Position numbers and translations under genes: made by a program. From Cacajao melanocephalus (Eukaryota > Chordata > Mammalia > Primates > Pitheciidae): a stretch of DNA of 64,000 nucleotides. This document shows, piece after piece, positions 42,633 through 53,510 of the stretch (its first letter is position 1; each line of letters starts with the position of its first letter). Where the stretch lies: assembly GCA_963573385.1 (NCBI GenBank), contig CAUYLG010039300.1, positions 1 through 64,000 of the forward strand. Direction: 5' to 3'. The notes under the pieces were generated by a model. It saw only the letters and a program-made list of their open reading frames with translations, searched no databases and was not told where the DNA came from.

Positions 42633-42981
42633 TGATAGCATTTGGCTGTGTCCCCACCCAAATCTCATCTTTAACTGTAGCTCCCATAATTCCCATGTGT
42701 CATGGGAGGGACCCAGTGGGAGGTAATTAAATCATGAGAGTGAGTCTTTCCTATGCTATTCTCATGATAGTGAATAAGTCTCATGAGATAGTTTCATAAA
42801 GGGCAGTTCCCCTGCACACGCTCTCTTGCCTGCCACCATGTGAGATGTGCCTTTTCTTCTCCTTAACCTTCCACCAGGATTGTGAGGCCTCTCCACTCAC
42901 GTGGAACTGTGAGTCCATTAAGCCTCTTTCCTTTATAAATTACCCAGTCTTGATTAGCAACCTGAGAACAGACTAATCCAC
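42633..42981 (+). mobile_element. THE1/MST-type MaLR solo LTR
   Basis: The copy starts 'tgatagcatttggctgtgtc' and follows the THE1/MSTA consensus closely. It has 'cacccaaatctcatcttta', 'ctcccataattcccatgtg', 'ggtaattaaatcatgagag', 'gaataagtctcatgagata', 'cctgcacacgctctcttgc', 'ttataaattacccagtctt' and an end near 'gagaacagactaatcca'. At about 349 bp it is essentially full length. The TATA-like and poly-A regions are recognisable. It is a solo LTR with no internal sequence, and no convincing 5-bp target duplication is visible. Confidence 0.95.
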
Positions 42982-43244
42982 AGAAAGAATCTCATCTCCC
43001 ACACAGCACCCATAGGAATTCTCCCTCCTTTTGCTCTGGGGCTCGGCATCTCCCAGCCATGAAGGTGCTGAGCCTCGGAAGGGAGGAAATGTATGACTCA
43101 GCAGCATAGCCGAGAGCTGAGTCAGCAGGGCCAGCAGAGGCAGTGTGGAGATGGATCCCCAGCGGCTGCATCAAAGGGAAATTCAGGACCTGAAGTTGGG
43201 CAAGGAAGAGTCTGGCAAAGATAAACCATGTTGATAAACCCCTA
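42982..43244. other. Unique sequence, nothing recognised
   Basis: No recognisable feature. Confidence 0.4.
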
Positions 43245-43415
43245 CCTGCACTGATCAAAAATAAATTCCCAGGATCAGGAATAAAAGAAGGATTATCACT
43301 ACAGATCCTAGGGAATTAAGGGGATAAAGAGGGAATATGATGAAAAAGTTTATGCCAACAGACTTAACAACACTTAGATGATAGGAACAAATTCCCTGAA
43401 AAATACAAACGCCCA
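43245..43415 (+). mobile_element. LINE-1 ORF2 fragment (sense)
   Basis: 'gggaattaaggggataaag', 'agggaatatgatgaaaaag', 'tttatgccaacagacttaa', 'caacacttagatgatagga' and 'acaaattccctgaaaaata' follow the L1 ORF2 region upstream of the RT core. It is short and diverged, with both ends lost. Confidence 0.75.
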
Positions 43416-43659
43416 TAAGGAATGCACTGGGGAATGGCCTTAGGCATCTCCGAGAAGCTCCTTGGTGACTGTCCTCAGTTGGCCCACTGGAGGGAAGAAG
43501 CTCATCATGGAGCTAGATGTGCTGACGGCAGTGATGGAACCGGGGTGACAGAGGCCAAGGGGCAGCTCTCAGGAATTTTGGTTATGAGTGGCAGGTTTGG
43601 AGGGGTAGCTCCGGGCCTGAAGTACAGAGAGTGGTTGTAGAGAAACACATAAATTTTAA
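43416..43659. other. Unique sequence, nothing recognised
   Basis: No recognisable feature. Confidence 0.4.
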
Positions 43660-43972
<313 letters not shown>

Positions 43973-44589
43973 AAAAGAAAATAAATGGGGAGCCTAGGAG
44001 TTGACACACAGTTTGTGCTATCAGAAGAAATCCAGGGTGGCCGGGTGCAGGTCCTCCAAGCAAACATCACGGCTTCTCTCCCAGTATGGACAGAAGAAGA
44101 GGCTGGGTCCCTGAAAGAGGCCTCTCGTAACCCAGCATATGTTCCTAGCAACGATTCCAACATGCCCCACAGGGCTCCACAGCCATCTGCCCAGGTGGTC
44201 ACACACTGAGGAGAGCAGAACAGCAAGGACATGTTGACTGCTGGCGGGCACAGGCCCAGGGGGATGTTTTGCACCCAAAGACTAAAGTGTCATCCATGTT
44301 AGAACAGTGGGTGGAGATCAGGCAACACGTGGCGTCCTGACCGAGGACTGGCTCACCTGGCCCCCCGAGTCCACAGGCCTCCTCAAAGCCACACTCCCGG
44401 CCCTCATGTACATGGGAACCAGGCACACTTGGCCATTTTGCTCCCCTCTGAGGAACTTCGAGCGGAAGACTCGAAATGCCCATTGACTCCCCAACCCCAG
44501 CCACGCAGTAAATAAAAACAATATCATTTCCCAGGGGAGATGGTGAAAGTCAGCGCCACTCGTAACGATGCAAAGGTTGTGAGTGTTTT
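43973..44589. other. Unclassified, possibly upstream ERV-L internal sequence
   Basis: It lies directly upstream of the pol-like region and has similar composition, but I can identify no gag or protease motif. Confidence 0.3.
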
Positions 44590-46490
44590 GGCCCCATCCA
44601 CTCTCCATTGACTTCCCCAGTCCCTTCCCTGCAAAACCAGACAGGTACTGGAAGCTGACAGTAGACAACCTGGACCACAGCCCCCGGCCGAGGAATGGCC
44701 CCATTGCAGCTCCTGAGCCGCAGGCGGTATCACCACAAGATAAACAGTGCAAAAATCTCCATCCCTGATGCAGCATAAAATGTTAGGGGGTTCAATGGCT
44801 AAGGACCTGCTGAGTGTCCCATTTAAAGAAAAGCACTCCATCCTGCCACAAGGAAGCAGGTGCAGTGCATAATAGGCCTCCTGGGGGTCCACGAGCAGCA
44901 CAGACCGTACCTGTGAGCCGTGTTCCCACTCACAGTTTTCTGTGGAGCCCAGAGCAAGAAACAGCTATTTTGCATGTCCAGGCCGTGGGACAAGCAACCC
45001 GGCCACTTGGCAGATCCCATGGAGTTAGAGATGTCATTGCTGGGAGAAGATGCGATGGGTGAATCTCAGGCAATCCCTTAGGAGTCCAAGAAGGCCATGC
45101 CATCTGCAGCAGAGGACATGCTTGTTGACAAACAGCTCCTGGTGTTCTACTGGGTTCCAGTGGAAACAGAGCCCCTGCCTAGTAGACACAAAGTGACTTC
45201 GCAGAGGCAGCCACCTGTCACAGACCCACCACTTCAAAGATTGGCAGGAGCCCGGCAGTCCATCATGTGGACGGTGCATGCACGGAACCACAGGGCTATA
45301 GCAGGCTGCACAGGTGGGGAGCCCGGGCCTCAGGACTTTCACCACTGTTCCAACCCTATCACTCCCTCATCCCATACTCAGCATCACGGGGAGGGTCACC
45401 TACGACCAGCTGGTGGTGAGGAAAAGGCCTGAGCACTCGCTTTATGAGTGATTTACCTTGATCCTGATATGTAGGTGCCACCCAAAAGTATCCGAGCACT
45501 GCACTTGGGTCTTCTGCCTGAGCGATCTTGCATGTCCTGGCCAGAAATGTCCTCCCAGTGGGCGAGGCTGCAGGGAGTCCGTGGCCATCCACTTGATGTG
45601 GAACAAGAAGTGGCTCAAGGTGAGAATACATTTTGAGAAAATAAAAAGACACCTGGGCAATGGCAAACAGTCTGGCTGGCTAGTCAGGGGCTTGGAAGGG
45701 GAGAAGCTGGAATACTTGTGGTTGGACATATGGAGTGGGCATGAAGTGCAAGTATCTTTGTGAGGAATATTAGTATTCAACAAACAACACCCATCAGGGG
45801 AGAGGCGCTAAAACCTGAAGAAGACACGAAACCACAGTGTTGGCTCAATGGCATGTGAACAGGGTAGTGCTGTGGCAAGGGTGGCAGTCACACGTGGGCC
45901 CCAGGCTTCTAGTACAGCCAACATGCCACATCCGCAACAGAAACCCATGCTGCACCCTCAAAATGGCCTCATATCTTGAGGACACTTGCCAGCCACTCAG
46001 TGGCAAGTTGACTGCCCTGGATGTCTTCTGGAGGAGAGGGGCAGTGATTCATCTGCACTGGAACGGGCACAGACTGCAGGAATGAGACTGTCTTCCCTAC
46101 CTGCAGGCTAACATAAGCTTGGATCTGCTCACACAAAACATGGCATCATATCTCCTTGAATGAAAGCCACATCTCACCAGAGAAAATCAGTGGGAGGCAC
46201 AAGACCACGGCAGCCACAGGTCCATCCCAGTGCCATCAGCCTGACAGAACTTGCTGGCTTGCAGATGAATCCCGGGGTCATCTGTTAGAACTCTGCCCAG
46301 CTTTGATTGTAAACAGGCACGCGTAGCAGTTACATCCTAAGAAGACCGTAATGATCACAGGTGGGAATCTGGCTTTCCCCACATCAGTAAGTCACCCAGG
46401 CCAGTGGTGGTGCCGGCCAGGGCTCAGGGCTGCCACGAGCGTGTGCAGTAGCCTCCAGGCCACTGCAGTAGCAAAGGTCAGAGCTTCCGC
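44590..46490 (+). mobile_element. Decayed ERV-L-like pol region
   Basis: Three widely spaced + strand segments match the order of a retroviral pol of the ERV-L type. At 44640-44700 an RT-entry-like stretch reads YWKLTVDNLD and is followed by a Pro/Ala segment. At 44930-45000 a stretch reads FLWSPEQETAILHVQ, typical of the RT-connection region. At 45094-45270 a KQLLVFYWVPVETEPLPS segment matches the RNase H-like region. Later segments near 45600-45760 and the Trp/His-rich stretch to 46490 are consistent with the linker and integrase part but weak. Frameshifts and stops occur throughout. Only about 290 bp separate the first two landmarks, so most of the RT core, including the catalytic YIDD region, has been deleted. 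No LTRs of this element are recognisable nearby. It is inert. Confidence 0.6.
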
Positions 46491-46574
46491 GTGCTGATTC
46501 TTAGTGAACCTGTCTTATGATGCGTGATTGGAACTACTTTTGAGAAAATGGAAATACCATTTCTGGAATTGTGA

Positions 46575-46851
<277 letters not shown>

Positions 46852-46882
46852 GTGATTTTATTTTCAGTTTATAATAGGCAAA

Positions 46883-47123
46883 CTTCAAAATTCCTGACTG
46901 TGTCTCTACCCAGATAATTAATCTATAAATCTGAGTAGAGAAGTTCCTGGCCCTAAGGCTTTTTCCTGGGAAATGTTTAACATTCCTAGAATATCCACTG
47001 GATATTCTTCAAAATTCCTGACTGTGTCAGATAATTAATCTATAAATCTGAGTAGAGAAGTTCCTGGCCCTGAGACTTTTTCCTGGGAAACTTTCAACGT
47101 TCCTAGAAAATCCATTGGACAAA
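46883..47123. repeat. 124-bp tandem duplication
   Basis: Unit 1 (46883-47006) and unit 2 (47007-47123) both contain 'cttcaaaattcctgactgtg', 'agataattaatctataaatc', 'tgagtagagaagttcctggc' and 'ttttcctgggaaa'. The second copy lacks about eight bases ('tctaccc' region). Differences outside that gap are few, so this is younger than the duplication at 6.8 kb. Confidence 0.95.
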
Positions 47124-48215
47124 CTCTTGTCTCGCTTCCTGTATTCTTCATCCCAGACACACTAGTATTCACACAAGTTGGATTCACTCATTCACCAACT
47201 TAAAACAGCAAAGGTGCTCACTGCAGCTGAGTGACAAAGGGGACGATTGGCACCAGAGGCATAAGCCAAGCAATTCTTTTTTCCCCTAAGGCTCAAAAAG
47301 TAAGTTGCAACGTCCAACAGCCATCCATTTGATAATTAACATGGTCAGAACTATGCCATTTAAAAATATGGCTATGCCACTAATTGTGTCACGTTAGATA
47401 ACAACACACTGGTCATATAACTGTGATGATTCATAACACAGCAGACCTCGTGTAGAGTAGCATTTTATGGTTGATGAAAGGCTTTTAAATAATTATCTCC
47501 ATGGTTTTATATGTACCCCTGAAGGTCCAAGGGGTGTTGCAGGAGGATCTTGGAGTTTGGAAGTGCTTATGGGCCACAGAGATGGGTTCCCAGCATTTCA
47601 CCTTAATTCCACCCCAGTGGCTCTGCTGTTACCTGCTTCCTAGGTGGGGATTCCTTATAAGATTTCCTCTAAAGAAAGTTGGTTTCTTGATGATGCCAAC
47701 AGTCAAGGTTTTGGGTGGACTGAGCATGAAACTTCTGCCAATGCCAGGGCTCAGGGTGGGATATGAGCCCCTTTTGCCTACAGGGTCTTTTGAGTGGTCT
47801 GTCCCCCAAGTGACTTCTGAAAGTCCTAGTGGCTTTTCAGTGAATGTGAAAGATGACTTTGCCAAAAATCTTTCACAATATCCTTGTACTGTGAGGTTTT
47901 ATGTGGCCATTTTCTCCCTGTGGCTGCATTCAGGGCATTTGCACCCTCGATTGCTGAAGCAGGAGACACAGCCAGTGGTGTGAATGGAGGAGGACGTGGC
48001 CCAGCAAAGTGACATTTAGAGGGATTATCAGGGAGTTTTGGGGATTGGATCGTGTCCTATTGCCAAATCATACTGTTTTATTTTTAATAGAGGAGATCAC
48101 ATGCATTTAAGAAAATTCCATCACTGGATAGTATTTATCAGCTGCAATTAATTAGAAGTGGTTATTACTGCAATAATGCCTCTCAGCATGTAAATGCTCT
48201 TTGTTAGTGATATTA
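47124..48215. other. Unique sequence, nothing recognised
   Basis: A 160-codon + strand open frame (47501-47983) has no recognisable domain. I note it without calling a gene. Confidence 0.4.
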
Positions 48216-48470
48216 GCAATAGTCCTAATAGTATCCATCATCCAGTCAGTGCTTAGGTGCGCCAGGCACTGTCTAACTGCCATTTTATAATAATTTAATC
48301 TTCATGGCAGCTCTCTGAGGTAAGTGGTACTAAAAGCACTTTGTTGCAGGTAAGGAAATTGAGGCATGGGAGTAATTTGCCTGAAGACACAGGGCAAATT
48401 CCTGAAGTGGTAGAGTCCAGAACCTACCCCAGGCAGTCTGACGAGACTCTGCTCACAATCACATTACGGC
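48216..48470 (-). mobile_element. MIR (antisense), nearly full length
   Basis: The inverted MIR order is clear: 'gcttaggtgcgccaggcac', 'tgtctaactgccattttat', 'aatttaatcttcatggcag', 'ctctctgaggtaagtggta', 'gtaaggaaattgaggcatg', 'gagtaatttgcctgaagac' and 'aacctaccccaggcagtct'. Confidence 0.9.
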
Positions 48471-48867
48471 AAGCAGCTCTGCTCATAGTCAGTGGCCCAT
48501 TTCTTTTTATCTGAAGAAGAATGAATTCCAGGATAAAAGAAGAGAATGCTAATCTTCCGGGTTTAACTATCTGTGCATCTCCTTTATAGGGGAATTCAAG
48601 CAAAAGAATATGTTTTATAAAGATCAAGTTTCAGAGCTTGTGATGTCGCCTTGTCAAAGCCCAGCACCCCCTAGGGACTGCAGTGTTGCTCGAGGGCACC
48701 CCCGGGCTCAGTGCCCCAGGAGGCCAGCCCACAGCTGATCAGCCTGCTGCCCGGAGTCACACACGTAAAGTGACATGGAGGAATTTGGGCTGAGACACAC
48801 ACATGAAACTCGTGGGTTGAGTGGAGCTGTGCTGTGCTGTTGGGTTTACTGCAGATAGTGCAGGATC
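48471..48867. other. Unique sequence, nothing recognised
   Basis: No recognisable feature. Confidence 0.4.
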
Positions 48868-49018
48868 CCCCGACTTCTTGTGTGGTCTCTTACTTACATT
48901 TGGAGTGTTCGTACTGAATGGTACCAGGCCATGCAGTTGGTACTGCAGTTAAGTAGTCCAAAGTTTCCTCAAATCCCTGACCCTCATTCTACAGCATCAG
49001 TAGCCAAATGCACTGATG
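48868..49018 (+). repeat. Left arm of a 150-bp inverted duplication
   Basis: This arm is the reverse complement of 49547-49695. The central 110 bp (48897-49006 against 49561-49670) have about seven mismatches. The outer and inner ends are more diverged. A diagnostic shared word is 'gttggtactgcagttaagta'. Confidence 0.92.
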
Positions 49019-49054
49019 ATCCCAACTCTGTTCCAGGACTTTGTGTGTTATGAT

Positions 49055-49178
49055 GTCAATCTTTATGTTTTCTTCATTAGACTGTGAGCTACTCAAGGTA
49101 GGGACTCACTCATGAGGCTTATGTCTTTCCCAGCGGAGAGTCCAAGCCAGTGTATATACTCGGTAAATATTTCCAGAG
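49055..49178 (+). mobile_element. L2 3' end (sense), split by an LTR
   Basis: 'cttcattagactgtgagct', 'actcaaggtagggactcac' and 'tatatactcggtaaatatt' are the L2 3' terminus. The tail resumes after the LTR at 49527 as 'gtgaaatgaattaatgaat', which matches the L2 terminal TGAATGAATG tract. Confidence 0.8.
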
Positions 49179-49523
49179 TGTCTTAGTCTATTTGGGCAGC
49201 TGTAACAAAATACTGTTAGTTGTGTAGCTTATAAGAAACAGAAATTTATTTTTCACAGCTCTGGAGGCTTGGATGTCCAAGATCAAGGCAGATGTGGTGT
49301 CTGGTGAGGGCCTGCTTTCTGACTCACCTTCTCATTATGTCCTTATATGACAGCAGGGGTGAGGAATCTCTCTTGAGTCTTTATAAAGGCAGTAATCACA
49401 TTCATGAGGGGTCCACCCTCATGACCTGATCTTCCCTCAAAAGCCCCATCTCCTAACACCATCACAGTGGCGATTAGGTTTAACTCAGGAATTTGGGGGA
49501 GACAAAAACATTCAGACCATAGC
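49179..49523 (-). mobile_element. MaLR-type LTR (MST/MLT1 group), antisense, inserted in L2
   Basis: It begins 'tgtcttagtctatttgggca' and ends 'acattcagaccatagca'. Between them lie the inverted landmarks 'acagaaatttatttttcac', 'agctctggaggcttggatg', 'tccaagatcaaggcagatg', 'ccaccctcatgacctgatc', 'aaaagccccatctcctaac'. 'cagag' precedes it and 'ctgag' follows, a 5-bp target duplication with one mismatch, as expected for a MaLR LTR. Confidence 0.88.
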
Positions 49524-49546
49524 ACTGAGTGAAATGAATTAATGAA

Positions 49547-49695
49547 TTAATGAGTGCATTTGGGTACTGGTGCCATAGAATGGGGGTCAGGGATTTGAGG
49601 AAACTTTGGACTACTTAACTGCAGTACCAACTGCATGGCTTGGTACCGTTCAGTACGAACACTCCAAATGAAAGAGATCCTTGGAAGTTGGGGAA
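49547..49695 (-). repeat. Right arm of the inverted duplication
   Basis: It is the reverse complement of 48868-49018. The arms enclose the L2 3' end and the LTR, separated by about 530 bp (about 180 bp before the LTR inserted). Confidence 0.92.
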
Positions 49696-50829
49696 AAGAA
49701 CTTTATGGATGAGGAATATGAGTTCTAAAATAAATTAATATAGTGGTGTTTGATCCAAGGCTTCCCTTTAGGAAGGAAGATCTAACTTCTACTTGAAGAT
49801 TGCTTCAACTATCATAGACTGCAAGGATATCCCTTTATAACATTCCTATGTCAATGTAAGAGTGGAGCTCCTAACGCAGGCTACTGAATACCAACTCAAA
49901 GTTAACAAGAAGAGGTCTCAAGCCCTGGTGGGAGGGGCTTTCACTTCTAGCTATGGTGGAATAGCTGGTTTTAGGCTATCCTTCTGCTAAGGACAACTAT
50001 ACAATACGCATACACAAAACATCTGTGGGCAGGCATCAGGAAACAGTGAAGATAAGGAAGCCTAAACAGCCAACATCCTCAAAGAGGCCACATAAAATTG
50101 AGGTGAGCCCTCAGCTGGTCTTAGTGCCATGGTGTTCACACCTAATTGATCACAACCAGCTACAGATTTCCTTGTTCCTTCTCCACTCCCACTGGTTCAC
50201 TTGACTAGCCTTAAAAAGATAAAGTAAAACTGAGGTGAGCCCTATGTTTCACACCACTATTTTTCCTTAGAAAAGTTGACAGTTATTAATGCAAAACATA
50301 AACATTGTATCAGTTAGGGTTAAGCAGACACTGAAACAAAATTGGGAGTGCATGCAATTTTTTTGAGGAGGATTCCCATGAAATACAAAAGATAGAGGAA
50401 GCAGAATAGGGCCAGGATGCATATCTGCATCCCATAAAATAAAGTGGGGTGGGAGTGAGAAGGATTTGGACAGGGAGAGCTGCAGAGCTGACAAAGTCTT
50501 GGCCAACCCTAAAGCGAACACAAGAGCAAGGATTTCCCTGTGGAGGAATCTTGCATTCAGTATGAATGGCCAGTCATTAGCAGAGGACTGGCAAGGAAGA
50601 GCATGATGGTAGACTGAAAGATGAACTAGATCCTGGAGACACCGAGCTAGGGCTGGTCAACTAAATGCATTCATCTTGGAGGAATTACAAGTCCTTCTTT
50701 TGAAAGGAGATTCACCTCTGTGGCTGCCACAGAGGTGGACAAAAAGATATGATGTATAAGTACCTAGAGTCTAAGAAGGATAGGAAAGAGGGGTTAGAGT
50801 GATAAGCAGTACTTGCAGAGAGATCAGCC
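49696..50829. other. Unique sequence, nothing firmly recognised
   Basis: 'gtatcagttagggttaagc' near 50309 is reminiscent of several interspersed repeats, but no family can be assigned. Confidence 0.35.
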
Positions 50830-51240
50830 AAGAATTTTCCAAAATCGATGGATGGCAATAAGTCACAGATTCATGAAGCCCTAAAAGATGTTAGCAGGAA
50901 AAAAAATAAAGACAATCACACCATGTGCATCAGAGTCAACGTGGTGAAAAATTGGGACAAAAATAACTCTTAACAGAAAGCAGAGAAAATCAGAATTGCT
51001 TTCAAACAGGCAATAAGATTATTGCTGACTTTTCAATGGAAATCACCGACTTTTCAATGGCAATGATGGAACCAGGAAGACAATGGGATTGCATCTTAAA
51101 AGCGGGATTTGTTAACAGCCTACATCTTGATCTGGGTGGTGGTTACACTGATGTAATAACTTGGCAAAAATTTGCTGAGCTGCACAATTAAAATTTGTGC
51201 GCTTTAGGTATGTATGTGATACTTCAATAAAATTATCTAA
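50830..51240 (+). mobile_element. LINE-1 3' fragment (sense)
   Basis: The 3' terminus is clear: 'tcttgatctgggtggtggt', 'tacactgatgtaataactt', 'ctgcacaattaaaatttgt', 'gtgatacttcaataaaatt' and an A-rich end. The upstream part ('aataagattattgctgact', 'gaaccaggaagacaatggg') fits less firmly. Confidence 0.7.
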
Positions 51241-51329
51241 AATAAAACCAAAAAAACCTACACAGTGTGAACACATCCAGTGGTAAAGCAAATGAAAAAC
51301 ACAATCCTATTTACAGTTTTAAAAGACTA

Positions 51330-51720
51330 TTCTGAACCCTGTGTGGAGAATGGCTTAGCACAGGGGACATTTAGAAGCTGGGAGTCATTTAGGAAGCTAC
51401 CGTAACAGCACAGGAAGATTGGGGTGGTGTCAGCAATAAAAAGAGAGAGAAGTGGAAAAATAAATAAGCTTTGGCAGGACAATTCACAAACTTGCTGGAT
51501 GTGGGGTGTGAAGGAAAGAGTGAACATAGGAATGACTCCTAGACTTCTGGCTTCAGCCACTGGCTGGAAGCTGGCGTCCATCATTGGGATGGTGCCAACT
51601 TCGAGAAGGTATGTTTGCATGAAAAATAAAAGATTCTATTTTTGTCATGTTTTGTTTCAAACAGGTGGCTGTTAGACATCCAAGTGGAGATGGAATGTCA
51701 ATTTGGAGTTGTCATTGTTT
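51330..51720 (-). mobile_element. L2-type LINE fragment, antisense
   Basis: 'gctggatgtggggtgtgaa', 'gaatgactcctagacttct', 'ggcttcagccactggctgg', 'tgttttgtttcaaacaggt' and 'gttagacatccaagtggag' are the inverted L2 region just downstream of the RT core. Together with the fragment at 9.9-10.4 kb it shows two independent pieces of the same LINE family. Confidence 0.65.
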
Positions 51721-52150
51721 CGCTAACTTCTAAATTTAATTTCTATTGAATCACACATATATGCTCATATGTGCAATATATAATTTTGTGAATGCAAACG
51801 TGCTTCTCTGGCATGTCCTTTTCTTTGTAGTGGTCTGTTTTCCTTTTTTTTTTTTTTAAGCTTGACTCCTAGTTTGCCTCTACTCGTCATACTTCATCAT
51901 CCCTCAGTAACTGTGTTAACAGCCAGGTAGGCACCCATCCATCCCTTATTCTGTACTCCGATGACTACATCTGGCAGGTGATCATTGTTGCGCAAAGACT
52001 GGATTACGCTATACACTTTCCTGCTTCACTCAGTGACTTGTATGGAGATCGCACCAAGTGATCCTGTTTACCTCTGCTTCATTACACTTAATGGTTGCTT
52101 TCTATTCCAGGGAGTGGGCGCTATCATTAATTTAACAGTTCCTCCATTAT

Positions 52151-52271
52151 TCTTGTAGATGGGGTCTCACTACATTGCCTAGGCTGGTCTCCAACTCCTG
52201 GTCTCAAGTGATCATCCCACCTTGTCCTCACAAAGTGCTAGGATGACAGGTGTGAGTCACTGCACCCAGCC
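52151..52271 (-). mobile_element. Alu-monomer insertion in the L1
   Basis: A single inverted Alu-like monomer runs from 'tcttgtagatggggtctcac' to 'gagtcactgcacccagcc'. Diverged target duplications 'aacagttcctccatt' before and 'aacaattcctctatt' after show it is a complete insertion rather than a broken dimer, so an old free monomer (FAM/FLAM-like) is likely. Confidence 0.9.
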
Positions 52272-52465
52272 AACAATTCCTCTATTGACAGACATTCTTT
52301 TTGTTTCTAGATTTTTTTTTCTTCTGTGAAGAATATTGCAGTAAACATTCTAGAATATATGTCCTGACATGACAAAGACTTTCTTCTGTGAGAGGTTCTC
52401 AAGGAAGAATCTCAGCGTCAAAGAGTAAATGTATTTTCAATTTTAATATATGCTGCTGGTTGAGA

Positions 52466-52731
52466 GCAGCACTGTAATCCCAGCACTTTGGGAGGCCAAG
52501 GTGGGTGGATCACGAGGTCAGGAGATCAAGACCAGCCTGGCCAACATGGGGAAACCCCATCTCTACTAAAAATACAAAAATTAGCTGGCGCAGTAGCAGG
52601 TACCTGTAATTCAGCTACTTAGGAGGCTGAGACAGGTGAATCACATGAACACAGGGGTGGAGGTTGCAGTGAGCCAAGATCACGAAATTGCACTCAAGCC
52701 TGGACAAAAAAATGAGACTCCATCTCAAAAA
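52466..52731 (+). mobile_element. Alu (sense), 5' end altered
   Basis: Recognisable from 'cactgtaatcccagcactt' to 'gagactccatctcaaaaaa'. The normal 'ggccgggcgcggtggctca' head is replaced by 'gctggttgagagcagc'. The right monomer has 'gcctggacaaaaaaatgag'. Confidence 0.95.
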
Positions 52732-53510
52732 AAAAAATGTGTATACCCACTGCTCCCTCCAAAAAACTTTTCTCTTTGTTTGATTAACATATGTATGCCA
52801 ACTTACTAAGCTTTCACATTAATTCTAGTAGCTTTTGTTTCATTACAACTTCTTCGGGATTCTGGTGTACAATCAATCTTCAGCAAATTCAGCAACCAGA
52901 TAGGACCTCATTTCTATTTTCCTCAATGTCTATACCAGTTAACTCACCTTCTTGTCTGATTGAATTCACTAAAAATCTCCAAGATAATGTTAAAGTGTAA
53001 TGCTATTATTATACGCAAAACTTGTAGCTCTGGATTTCAGTTTCAATTATTTTAATATTTTGTTATTCAACATTTAATACTGTAACATTTGCTTTCGGTT
53101 TCTATTAAATAATTGATACGTTTTTTTCCTTTTTTGTATTTTATGTAAAGTTTCATTAGAAAGTATGGTTGTATTTTTCAAATACCTTTTAAGTATCTAT
53201 TGATGTGACTAATTTATTGAGGTAATGGATTATATTGATTGCCTTTTCTTTGTTGATATAGTCTTGCCTTCTGATTGGTCATGGTGTGTTATTTTCTTAA
53301 TATAGTGCTAATATTATATTTATAATGTTGGCACAGAATTAAAATGAGATTAGTCTATACTTTTTTATATTGTTTTTATCATTAAGAGGTTTTTGTATTA
53401 AAAGTTATGCTACTTTCATAAAATGAGTTTTCTATGTCCCGAAACAGCTTAAATAGCATTAATATCACACATTTGTCAAATCTTGATTCCATTCCTATAT
53501 GGTAATTTGT

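Larger units (their letters stand above)
51745..53510 (-). mobile_element. Old LINE-1, antisense, split by two Alu-derived insertions
   Basis: L1 antisense landmarks occur on both sides of the inserts. 'ttaatggttgctttctattc' and 'gacagacattctttttgttt' lie in the first part. 'attgaggtaatggattatat', 'ttgttgatatagtcttgcct' and 'gctactttcataaaatgagt' lie in the last part. The order matches 3' end to ORF2 on the minus strand. It is heavily diverged, and the 52740-53200 stretch is assigned mainly by continuity. Confidence 0.6.

Noticed and set aside
47501..47983. 160-codon + strand frame
   Set aside because: No recognisable family or motif, and no splice or promoter context. Length is within chance for this much sequence.
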